Assembly: GCF_963675165.1 (NCBI RefSeq) | Contig: NC_087378.1 | Span: forward strand, 1,106,001-1,170,000 | Direction of reading: 5' to 3' | Length of the DNA: 64,000 nucleotides | DNA from: Halichondria panicea | Taxonomy: Eukaryota; Porifera; Demospongiae; Suberitida; Halichondriidae | Position numbers and translations under genes: made by a program | The notes under the pieces: generated by a model | Database searches by the model: none | What the model was told of the DNA's origin: nothing | Seen by the model: the letters and a program-made list of their open reading frames with translations, nothing else | Shown here: piece by piece, positions 51,546 through 62,500 of the stretch | Layout of the letters: every line of letters starts with the position of its first letter | How positions within the stretch are numbered: the first letter of the stretch is position 1

Positions 51546-53285
51546 ATGGAAGTTCCGATGCTGCTCTCCCTCCCTACTGAAGTACTGCTCCAGATCACTG
51601 ACTATTTGCCAGCCTATGACAAGCTATGTCTCCGTATCTCCTGCAGGAGGTTCTACTCTCTCCTCAGCGACCCTCGTGCCTGGAGTTCCCTGGTGTGGAA
51701 GAATTGTCGCAGACGAGATCCAGACTTCAAAACACTCAAACTGGCACTGGAACTGTCTCGCTCATATGTCCAATTTGTGCAGATAACAGAGTCACAAAGG
51801 TTTCCCAATGCAAGGTTTTTCCCTGAAATTGTTAGATGCAAGCAAATACGCTATATATCATTGACTGGCACCTTCTCGAAATACATATGGCTGAGCTTGC
51901 TTGACTTTTTACTGCGTGAATTACGGTCCCTGTACTGCCTTACTGTGACAGGAAATGAAACGTCTGCTATAATGGCTGCTAGAGTTTCGAAAAGTCTGCA
52001 GGTACTCCGTATTTATCCTGAGGATGCAGTTTGCGCTGTGAAGACTTGGAAAATGCATAGGTATATGCCTCCAAATCTGAAATTGTATTGTTGTCACGTA
52101 AAGTTGGCATCAATTCTACCCTACCTAACAAGTAGTGACCACCCAGCACACTTATCCATCTATCCAAACAGCTCCCCAGTTGCTGGAAATGTGGTCAACA
52201 AACACCCAATTATTAGATGGTCGTTATATCCCAATGTTGAGTTGTTGACTTGCCCGACTGCATCTGTTTGCTCCACAGCTTCACAATCCTCAGATCTGAT
52301 TGTATCTCATGGCAACTCCTCCAGTCAAGATCCTGTCAGTGCTACAGTGTGCAGTGAATCTCTGAATGGACTTGCACATACTATTACCATGCCACTTTTG
52401 CCACCAAGTATTGAATCCCTGTTCTTGGCTGGAACAGAAAAGTTATCTCCTTCTGACCTTACACTGGTCTCTGAATTGTGTCCAAAGCTGGCTTGTCTTG
52501 ATATTCGAGGTTGTACGGACGCTTTATCGAGTCTACTAGGATTGGCTGATATCAGTTCAAATTGTGCAGGTTTGGCTGCTCTGAATATAGATGAAATTCA
52601 TAATATTGAGAATGTGTCTTCTCTCTGGGAGATCCTATCAAGGATGAGGAAACTGCGTTACTTGTCAGTGAGCTATTCATGTGTAGCTATAGCACCAACA
52701 AGCCCTTTTGATGAGCGTTGTGTTTCTCGCATGAAAGTCAGTTTGGCACAAATGAATTTGTTTGCAATTGATATTAGTAAAAGTGTTTATAATGAAAATC
52801 TCCAAGTCGAAATTTTAATTCTCCTGCCAGCTTTCCGAATGTTGCAACACTTACAAATCACTATCAACAAGCGAGTGTCCACACTCGACCTAACTAATGT
52901 TCTCCCCAACTTGCCTTCCCTCACACAGCTATTTGTTGTCCTCCCTGATTCGGGCAATGGCCACCGGCTCATGTTACCCACAGATCCAGATTGCTATTCA
53001 TCTCTGAAGAAGCTTAGCATTCGTTGTCAACAATTTGATGTTTCCGATGATCTGGCTCTCAGTCTCTCTCAGTCTCCATCTCTGATGTATCTACAGCTCT
53101 ATGTTGGATCATGTCCTCTTCTCATTGATCTACTAGCCAATTTTCGTCGGCTCTATGAATGCTATGTTAGGTGCTTTGGCAGAGATCACGCTGGAGTCAA
53201 TCGAAAGCGGACACTCAGCAATTACGGACTATGTGGATTCGTGAATTTAAAAAAACCATTTATTAAGCAAGAAGTGTTATTTTGA
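51546..53285 (+). CDS. intronless F-box / leucine-rich repeat protein
   Basis: One exon of 579 codons. An N-terminal F-box is clear (LLSLPTEVLLQITDYLPAYD, KLCLRISCRRFYSLLSDPRA, WSSLVWKN). The rest is leucine-rich with degenerate LRR-like strings (PKLACLDIRGCTDALSSLLG, MRKLRYLSVSY, FRMLQHLQITINKRVSTLDL, PSLMYLQLYVG). This is the plan of FBXL substrate receptors of SCF ubiquitin ligases. I take the ATG at 51546; there is no ATG at 51540. No specific FBXL orthologue recognised. Lack of introns hints at retroposition or lineage expansion. Confidence 0.75.
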   Translation: MEVPMLLSLPTEVLLQITDYLPAYDKLCLRISCRRFYSLLSDPRAWSSLVWKNCRRRDPDFKTLKLALELSRSYVQFVQITESQRFPNARFFPEIVRCKQIRYISLTGTFSKYIWLSLLDFLLRELRSLYCLTVTGNETSAIMAARVSKSLQVLRIYPEDAVCAVKTWKMHRYMPPNLKLYCCHVKLASILPYLTSSDHPAHLSIYPNSSPVAGNVVNKHPIIRWSLYPNVELLTCPTASVCSTASQSSDLIVSHGNSSSQDPVSATVCSESLNGLAHTITMPLLPPSIESLFLAGTEKLSPSDLTLVSELCPKLACLDIRGCTDALSSLLGLADISSNCAGLAALNIDEIHNIENVSSLWEILSRMRKLRYLSVSYSCVAIAPTSPFDERCVSRMKVSLAQMNLFAIDISKSVYNENLQVEILILLPAFRMLQHLQITINKRVSTLDLTNVLPNLPSLTQLFVVLPDSGNGHRLMLPTDPDCYSSLKKLSIRCQQFDVSDDLALSLSQSPSLMYLQLYVGSCPLLIDLLANFRRLYECYVRCFGRDHAGVNRKRTLSNYGLCGFVNLKKPFIKQEVLF

Positions 53286-53635
53286 TCTTTTTGTAATTGC
53301 CACTTGATTTTAATCGTAATTTCAAACTTTAATTGCTTCCTTTGCCATTTGGTAACCTTTTGCTAAATTTCATTGTGGTTGGAGGTAACAAAGAAGAGTA
53401 GCCAATCGTATAATGCAATTAAAGTTCTGACCGTGACTATATATCCTTAGTGTGGCAGCAGGGTAAAGGATATCTCCTAAATCTGGGGATCTCAAATCCC
53501 CATAATAAAGCAAGTAGCTAAACAGTTTGTTCTACCGACGATCTTTGCCCGTTTTGTGGGGGTGGGGCTGGTTCAGAACTTAGAGAACTTGCTGTACCCA
53601 CGTGGCACATATAGTTTTATAGCTGCTGTGTGGAC
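53286..53635. other. intergenic region before the GlnRS gene
   Basis: About 350 bp with no exon resembling the missing GlnRS N-terminal domain, and no repeat recognised. Confidence 0.4.
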
Positions 53636-54871
53636 ATGTCTGCTTTGATGAGGTGCTTGTTCTGTGGAGCCAGACTTGCTTCTGTTAGAAAGAGCAGTGC
53701 AGCTTCTTTATCTGCAGCTAGACTACTGAGTGCTCCCAGCTCCCGATGGAGCCAATGGAAGAGTGGAGGAGGGGCAGTTGATGCAGTGAATCAGCCAAGG
53801 AGATGGACTTCCTCTGCGTCCTTTTCATCAAGATTTCACATGCCAGGTGAGTGAGGTGACTGATTCATTGAAATTTGGATGGATTCTTGTTTTGCGCTCA
53901 GGGGAGAATCACACGACTGATGGCTATGTTGTGACACCAAACACTGCACAGTTGCTAGCTACACACTTGCAGGAGACAGGTGGCAAGGTAACAGTTGCAC
54001 TGTTATGTGGTATAGTAAATAACACCAACCTGCATAGGTGATCACTCGATTTCCCCCTGAGCCAAATGGTGTCCTGCACATTGGACATGCCATGGCCATC
54101 AATTTCAGTTTCGGTTATGCTCGTGCCAATGAAGGCGTGTGCTACCTTCGCTATGACGACACCAACCCAGAGAAAGCAGAAGAAAGATTTGTGAGAGAGA
54201 TCAAAGAAATGGTGGAATGGCTAGGTGAGTCTGCAGTATATTCAGCGTTACAGTATTTGATCTAAGTATATACAATTAAATAAAATAGATTGTTAATTTG
54301 TGCTCTCCTCCTCACGTTATCTATTTTATACGTTTAGGTCACAGGCCCTACAAGATCACCTATGCCTCCGACCATTTCCCTCAGCTGTACAAGTATGCCC
54401 TCGAGTTAATCAACAGAGACCATGCATATGTCTGTCATCAGCCGCCATCAGAGGTCAGGGATCGCGAAGCTCCACCCAGTCAGTGGAGGGATAGACCCAA
54501 AGAAGAGTCGCTGAGGTTATTCGAAGTGAGTATAATTATGGTTTGTTTAGCCTAATATAGTGGATTATTTAGTAGATTTTCTTCTACTCGGTTACTCACT
54601 GTAAATGTTGTGTCATCTTCTTGCAATTTGCCCACACACACTAGGAAATGAAGGCTGGACAGTTCAAAGAAGGTGAGGCCACTCTCAGAATGAAGATGAC
54701 ATTGGGAGATGGGAAGAGAGATCCAATAGCATACCGAGTCAAGACCACCACCCATCCCCGGACCGGCCACACCTGGTGTATCTATCCCACCTATGACTAC
54801 GCTCATGCTCTGTGTGATTCGTTGGAGAACATCACTCACTCCTTCTGCTCCAAAGAGTTTCAAGCCAAGTA

Positions 54872-54932
<61 letters not shown>

Positions 54933-56767
54933 CACACACACACACACACACGGCTATGTATTCTATTCAGCCTCACTAAGCAGCGTATATTTTCATGCAT
55001 TAAGTTCACCTTTGCATTATGCTTGCTGTCCTCACCATCTCCTTGAGAAGTTACTCTAGCTTTGGCTGTAAAAACAATTTCTCATAGCCATGTGTGTGTT
55101 GCCTAATACTTCCCCCCCCCCCTCTTCAGACGCCCTTCCTACTATTGGCTGTGCAATGCTCTTGACGTGTACTGCCCTGTGCAGTGGGAGTTCAGTAGAC
55201 TCAACGTTTCTCACACTCTCGTCTCAAAGAGGAAGATACAACCTCTCATTGACGCTGGAATAGTCAGGTGATCATCGTTGTGAAAATCTATTTTTGTTTA
55301 TAAGATTACTACATATTTTCAGTGACTGGGATGACCCTCGATTGTATACCCTGAGTGCTTTGCGTAGGAGGGGATTTCCCCCAGAGGCCATCAATGACTT
55401 TTGTGAATCGGCAAGTATATTTATTTTTCAGTACAAGTTTCATTCTTTTTTTTTTAGTATGGAGTGCTTCAATCGGATGGTGTCATTTACCCAGAGCTCA
55501 TTGAGTCCTTTGTCAGAAAATCCCTCAACAAGACTGCCATCAGGTAAGCCAGTGGATTCTCCTGGCTGTGTAACCTACCTAACATACAGGGCAATGGCTG
55601 TGCTGGACCCAGTGAAGGTTATCATTACCAACTTCCCATACCCTGAGGTAAGAACGAAGCAACTTTTAGTATAAGTAACCGAGTATGACTATCGCAGGAG
55701 GTGGAGCTGACGGTGCCCAACGTACCGCGAGACCCTGAACAGGGGCAGCACATTGTACCCTTTTCAAAGGAGCTCTACATTGACCGGGGTGACTTCAAAG
55801 AAGTGCGTGAAAAGTGTACTGCCAATAATTCATAGCTTATAGTGTGTTTACTAGATCGTGTGTGTATAGTTGTTAATGCACAGTTTGGTTTTCAGGTGCT
55901 GTACATGTACACTTTATACACATTCTCCCCCACACCACATCACACCACCACAGGAGGCTGACAATGGCTACTGGCGACTCACACCCACCCAACCAGTGGG
56001 GCTAAATCATGCCAGCTGTGTCATCTCTGTCAAAGATGTTCTCAAAGTATAGATACACTCCCCCCCCCCCCCCCCCCCCTACATAGTTATGTCTAACAGC
56101 TTGTATCATCTGTTTAGGACTCTGAAGGGAAGGTGTGTGAGCTGCATGTGGAGTGTAAGATATTTGAGAGAGGAAAGATGGCAAGGAAAGATCGTCCCAG
56201 GAGCTTCATCCACTGGGTCTCTAATCCTCTACCCTGTACCTTCCGAATCTTCAACAAACTGTACGTATATCGAGTACCCTCAATTACAGTGTATTCTAAT
56301 ACATTTCAGTCACACTACAGCCATTCCTATTATAATGGTAATTGTTCTTTCCCCTCCCACCCCCTCCATCCCCCTATGTTCAGGTTTACTGTCGAGTCAC
56401 CTGAGGAGGCCAAAGATGGCATCCTGTCTGTTGTCAATCCTGTAAGGTGGACCGATTACGTATACTGGTCTATGTCAGTGTGTCTCCTCTCTACCTAGAC
56501 CTCTCTGAGGGAGTACCCGGGGGCTATAGTGGAGCAAAGTGTTCTAAATGCCCCCTCTCTCACTAGGTACCAGTTTGAGAGGATTGGCTACTTTTGTGTG
56601 GACCCTGACTCTTCATCAGACAAGGTGAGAGTAAATTAAAATACTAGTTATTGTGATTATTGCCCCTCTCTCTACACATGCAGTTGGTGTTCAACAGTAC
56701 TCTGCCACTCAAGGAGAGCCCTAGCAACCCGACCCCAGGGCCACTGGGGAAACGCAAACAATATTAG
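53636..56767 (+). CDS. QARS1-like: glutaminyl-tRNA synthetase with mitochondrial-type leader
   Basis: About 13 exons. From residue 67 it follows eukaryotic GlnRS closely: [40 protein letters not shown] (HIGH motif), [79 protein letters not shown] (KMSKS equivalent), [33 protein letters not shown]. It charges tRNA-Gln. The usual N-terminal YqeY-like domain of about 230 residues is absent. Instead residues 1-66 contain no acidic residue before position 49 and many Arg, Ser and Ala ([38 protein letters not shown]), like a mitochondrial presequence. The start is ATG 53636. Confidence 0.9.
54873..54951. repeat. CA microsatellite in a GlnRS intron
   Basis: About 39 CA dinucleotides with one interruption, immediately after the donor of the exon ending FCSKEFQAK. 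Confidence 0.95.
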
Positions 56768-56849
56768 TTCATGCTTGTATTTTACTATAGCATTATTCTT
56801 GCAATAAACTCATGATCAATAGATAAATGTATACACAATGTACGCTGTG

Positions 56850-59334
56850 TTAATGATTCCAAAGAAAGCTGTCATCACCTAATAACTCTGACAATTGTTC
56901 ATTGTGGGGTGAATAAAAACTGTTCAATAGTTGAATAGTAGAGGGTTTTATTCTGAATATTGAGTCTTGTTCTTTTGTCCGCTTGTTTATTTTTTCTGAG
57001 AACCACTGTTTTGTGTCATCTCTTGAAATTGGGTCGATGTCAAGAAATACAGTCAGCTTTTGCATGGTTTCAAATGGGTCGCTTATCAAGTCCTCCATTC
57101 TTAGAAATAAAAACTGCTTCATTGGGAAAAACTTGAGCCATTTTCGTATGTGTACATGATAGAGTCCAATATCCAATCGATGGCCAATTTTTCCACACTC
57201 ATTAGCTACTGGTATGCTCTTGAGGGTGCGTGAAAATCCAAGGGAGTGGTTGATTATTGCACCTGGTCGTACTGACACGTATTCAAATCTCGTACTTGCA
57301 CATTTGTATGTTGAAGCTGTCTCAGTGCACTTCTCAAATGACTTTGTTAATTCCACGACCTGATCGTGGAGCAACTTAGGTCCATTCTCCAGCACTTCTG
57401 GCGGCCATTGTCTGATGTCATCTCCATTGTGATATTTGCAGCTCCAAATGCAGTGAGATATGAGCCTGTCCACTGGGTTTCTCATCATCACCACAAACTT
57501 TGTATCGGGTAGCAGCCTTGACATGAGTGCAGGCAGTATACAATAGTCCAAGCCTCCCGTTAACGGTGAATGCCACAGTGTAGACTGGCTAGCATCGTAA
57601 GTGATCAGGTTAGAGACTGAGGTAGATGTCAACGCATCAGCAACTGGTTGGAAGAAGAGAGAATATTGAGTGACTGAAAGGGCTCCACGATCTTTGGAGC
57701 TTTCCCTACTGTGTGCCCCTCTTGTCCACCAGTGAGGTTCTTTTCTAGTTGGGCCAATAATTTGGGGGTGTTTTCTCAGTCCTTCATCGAGTGTTGTTGT
57801 GGCACTTTTGGGGAAACCAGCCACAAAGAAGTAAGGGAGGCAAATAAGTTGGATCTTAGAGTGGGTTTTCTTGAAGACAAGGTGTGTTAATTCCTTCAGA
57901 TAATTTGGGGTAAGCACAGCAGAGCTATCAAGCTGAGATAGCACGGATATTGCATCTTGAGACAGGTTAGAGTACCAGCAAGGATTCTTGTAACTTGCTA
58001 GAAACGATTTTGGAATCACTGATTGGTAGAAATCGATAAAATGGAGAGCAAATTGAACGGCCTTTTCAAAGTTCTCCTCCTGTAGATCAGCATCGTCTAG
58101 CCCCATACCCACACTACATTGTTCCAAATCCTGTCTTAGTGACATTCTGTAATGTCTTTGATTGTGTATTTGATTGTGTATTTCTTGAGCTTTCTCTTCA
58201 CTTTTCTTGAGTGAATGTTTGGGCAAGTCCTTTTCATTGTCATTGGGAGACGACTCTTTCAGTAGCGCCACATTTTTAACCTGTAAAAATAATAAGTAGG
58301 TTATGGACAGCAAGTGTGGATGTGTTTTAGCTAGCTGTTGGCTTTGGCTTTTCTTTGCAAGGGGTACAAGGGGGTATTATGAGACTTTTAAATGTTTCTG
58401 ACCCCCCTGTCTTGCAGTAATCTTTAGGGAGCTAAATAGCCTGTTCAATAACTACTATGCTCAATAGGCATTGCATGTAAGCAACAAAATCTAGTGACAG
58501 TGCTTTGTTTGCAGCTAATCTAGCTTTTAGTGCTCAAAGTGATTCGGGTATTATTAACGCTAATTGGCTACTCTAGCATATCTGGAACTTTCTTATATTG
58601 AAATAATGATTATTCTGTCTATAAAAAAACAGTTACTCTTGTTTTAACAGATACATGATGTATCCAGAGGAGGTCCGACATGCGTGCACGAATCACTACA
58701 AGTGCTAGTGCATTGGGCCTGAACAGATCACGTGACCGCAATGACCACAATGCACTGATTTTATAGTGACTCGTGCACGTATGTCGAACCTCCTCTGTGA
58801 TGTACCTGTAACTACAAACATTTGGCACCCACTTAAAATAATGTGGTCAATTAAATTAAATTTTGTACTTAAGCAAACTATTGTGGTATTTCTGTCAACA
58901 CAAGCATACAACTCCAAATTAATTTTGGTAGAGAGGTACAGTAGTGCTATCTGACGTGCAAGGCGCAAATCGATCGTTAAATTTGGGTGTAATGCAGACA
59001 GATTAGCTGAAGCACTCCTGTTTTAAACAGCTGTCTCATAATTGGTTCCGTCTCACAATACCCTCATCTACACACAGGTTTAATACTTGTGAAAACCTAG
59101 TCTCGCAAGTCCAGCCCCTTCACTCACTGAAGGGGCTGGACTTGCGAGACTAGTGAAAACCTTGGGCCTACGAGTAAGGTATACGGTACCAGGTATTTAT
59201 GCAGTCATATTCATTTCTCACTTCAATCATTTTCATACCTTTGATTCACTGCGATTATCTGATGAGTGCAGAACAAGGTAGACATTTGCAAGTACCCAAA
59301 GCAACAGTACAATCGCTATAAACGACTTCTTCAT
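56850..59334 (-). CDS. CHST15-like: carbohydrate sulfotransferase, CHST15-like
   Basis: Two exons (59334-59239 and 58280-56850) give 508 residues. Exon 1 encodes a type II signal anchor (MKKSFIAIVLLLWVLANVYL), so the enzyme should face the Golgi lumen. The 5'-phosphosulfate (PAPS) loop is PYFFVAGFPKSATTTLDEGL, in place of the usual PKCGTT or PKSGTT. KEPHWWTRGAH and the 3'-phosphate motif FVVMMRNPVDRLISHCIWS follow, then FFPMKQFLFLRMEDLISDPF. The KEPHWWTR signature is typical of the GalNAc4S-6-O-sulfotransferase family, which acts on chondroitin sulfate. Exact substrate is not predictable. The single intron of about 960 bp holds a family A MITE. Confidence 0.83.
58666..58796. mobile_element. 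foldback MITE, family A, second copy
   Basis: Same arms as 7355-7485 (AGAGGAGGTCCGACATGCGT ... and the inverse CGAACCTCCTCT) with more mismatches, and the same loop core CACGTGACCGCAATGACC. Confidence 0.85.
59099..59152. mobile_element. 54-bp hairpin with 10-bp target duplication
   Basis: Arms AGTCTCGCAAGTCCAGCCCC and GGGGCTGGACTTGCGAGACT are perfect inverses around a short loop. GTGAAAACCT occurs directly on both sides (59089-59098 and 59153-59162). Very small transposon-like insertion in the sulfotransferase intron. Confidence 0.8.
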
Positions 59335-59592
59335 CGTTGTTGTATTAATATACATGTAAACGTATTATAAAAGCAGCCAATGATATTTTATGGTAATGAT
59401 CACTTCATGTAGATGTGACATAATACATACCCTCTTGAATCAATCATCATACATGTATATATGTACCTGTCAAATTGTTTATAAGATAGAAAATAAGTAA
59501 AGAACATACACACCATCAGAAGATACAAAATGCTTCAATGAGAAGTGATTTATTCAGACAAATGAGAAAGTTTGTGAAAGAGTTAGTTGTTG

Positions 59593-62500
59593 TCAAACCA
59601 TCATTTCAAAGTGAGGGGCTGCTGCTGAAGTAGTGGTGGAGACAACGCCTTTCAGCGAGTTGTTGATGTTGCGACGAAACACTGACAGATTCTTGGTGAA
59701 ACTGCAAAAAAAATTACTGTTACTAACGCCAGGCAAAAAAATGGACAGAACTGTACAAGAGGTGGCATGCTATACAGGTTACATGTGACCACCTTGGACC
59801 ACAATAGACAGATTCAGTATTAAGATAGACAACAATGGATGCACGTGGGCCAGACACATTAAACTGAACAGACACAAGTAGGTACAGCTGAGAGACTTAC
59901 TTGTCCCTATTTCTAGATTGCAGGTTTCTCTCGATGCCCTCCATCAGGTTCTCGAAGCAGGTCATCATGGCTTCCTGTCTCTCAGCGGGTTGCAAGGCAA
60001 CCATACGTTCTCGGAGATCCTTGAAATACTGCAGAGATAAAGCAAACATTTAAACACTCACCACAGCGCAGTAAAAGTAGACACAGTGGGAACACAACAC
60101 ACACACACACACACTACACAATCTTGTGCCGATAGTGGCCTGCTGGTGTCACCTGACCTCTTCATTGAGGAGAATGAGACCGAGGAGGGGACGAGACATG
60201 GACCACTGATTACGACACTCTTCAAACATTATTATATTCATTATCGATGACAGCATCTGCTGGAGAATTTCCGGATGCAGTTCTAGAATTCTAAGAAAGG
60301 GCGTTCTTTGCGTGGGAGAGATGGGTCCCTTTGAGCTGCTTAGTTTCTTGAAGAGGAAGGCAAGAATGTGATCTAGAGTGCTGCAACAACCTGTACAGAC
60401 CATGGCATCTGGTGTGTGAGTGTGTGTGGGGGGGGGGGAGGGTTAGGGGTTGGAATATGTATGACGTAATTATGATATCATGCCTCTTGGGGTGGGGGAT
60501 TACTGACAGCCAAACACTGTAGGGGGGGGGGGAGGATTTGCTCTAGCAAAGGAGAGGTGTTGCAATGGGAAGACAAAAAGCTGCTTATAACAATAAATGT
60601 CCCCCCACACTTAGTACTCGAGCCAGTTCAAGAATGGTGGATAATGGGGCCACTTACTCAGGCCAGTGAGTCCCTCTGAGATTGTGGAGAGGATATAGAT
60701 GAAGACCTCTGGTTCTAGAGTGGACACAAACTCCATGTGGTCTTGAGTGAGCACCTCCAACAGGTCGTAATAGCACTTGCTTAGTTTGGGGTACTCCTAA
60801 TAACATATACAGGAACACAATCATACGACTTGGTGTCAAAAATAAGGTTTTAATGAGGAAAGGGGGAAATCAAGGAAGGCCCATTATTTGGACAGACGTG
60901 GAGGGAATGCAAATACTAAAGCATGAGAATCATAATGTTGTCCTATAATGTGTGCAGAGTGATCAAGAGAGCACGCACCAGTAAGTCCTTGAGAGGTATG
61001 GAGACCATGAGTTTGATGAATGTGTTGAGGGCCTTGTCTAAAGCATCGTCACCATAGAGTCTGAACACACCAAAGTTGACATAGGTGCCACACAGCGCTC
61101 CTTTTAGCATCTCAAAACATATGGAAATGCCTTTTAGCTTGAAACAGAGTCAAGGAATATACACAATGCACGGTAATTCAATGCTGAAAAATGAAAACAG
61201 TGGCATTTAGAATATTAACAAAAGAAAGATCATACCACATGCAAGCTAGGGCTATGCTCTCTGCTTAGCCTCATTCCCAGCCTTGTTGTCTCTAAAATAA
61301 CTATTTTTCAACTTTGTTCTATTAAAGAAAAATCGGCCTGGGACCGAGGCTACGCTCTGCTGTGTATTGCTTAATCAGCTCTTTTTGGGGGGACATGGTG
61401 AGAGTAGATCACAGAACGTAGAAAGAGGATATTTTAGGGGGTAGATTTTGTCGGCTGGAATGTCTGTGAGGGTGAGAATATGCTCTCCAAAACTGGTGAT
61501 GGTTTTAGAGGCTTCTCTGAACAGCAGCACACCATTGGGTGAGGTCACATCAAATTGCAGCCGCTGGAAGGATGAATAACAACAATGGATTAAACTATAC
61601 ACACAGTATGCACTTTGGATGTTACACAATAAATGGAAATGTAAGCTAGGCTAATTACAGCTGTACACAACACACAAATTTTTACTTGTGATCTGTTGAG
61701 CACTAGTTCAGTGATCAGTCTCAGTACTGGGGAGGTTACAAATGGGTCGAAGTACCACACATCCAGTGCCTTCAGGAGAATGGTGGTCACCGTGGGATAA
61801 CTGCCACAAACAGTCAAGAACACAACCGATTCTTGACACAAACCACTCTTGCACTAGTTTGAAGAATATTAACCACCTATCAACTATGGCCAATAATACA
61901 GCTGTTATAGGCTGTTGTGTGCAATCTCTATAAATAACACTGTCTGTAGGATACACCCAGTCGAATAGCATCATGTAACTTGTCTTGCTCGTGAAGGAGC
62001 GAGCCACTCCCGTGAGGTCCCTACACAGGGCCACCAGGGTACGCTGAAGGCAGACAGAGAAAGAAGGAGTATTGTCATACAGAGTATACATACAGGTGTT
62101 GCTATACACATACATTGTACGCACTAAGTGAGAGCCAGTATATATATATATTGAGACGTACTTTGAGTTCATCTTCTGACATTGTTTGTTGCACAAAGTT
62201 GGCTTGGAGCTGCTCCGTTACGGCTACAAGAAAGACAATTAAGATGGACTATAATAATAAATTATGTACTAAGTTATAGCCACCCTAATAACAAAGATAT
62301 GTGTACATGTATGTAGAGGGAGAGTCCCCACCCACCCACACCCACTCACAATTTAAGGGGCTGATGAACCGCTCAAACTTCTCCTCACTCTCTCCCAACT
62401 CGACAAGAAGCAGTCTGGCCAGAGCCACATAGAATAGAGTTCGGCAGCCCAGGTCCAGGTTGCTGTGGGCCACATTCAGGAAGGGGAAGTGATCCGGCTG

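Noticed and set aside
53630-53635. GlnRS start at GTG 53630 and F-box start at TTG 51540
   Set aside because: Nuclear animal genes start at ATG; ATG 53636 and ATG 51546 follow immediately in frame.
61375-61629. XPO7 exon read through to a stop (ending [10 protein letters not shown])
   Set aside because: This would truncate XPO7 although the next conserved segment LKGISICF follows. The U12-type donor explains the boundary better.
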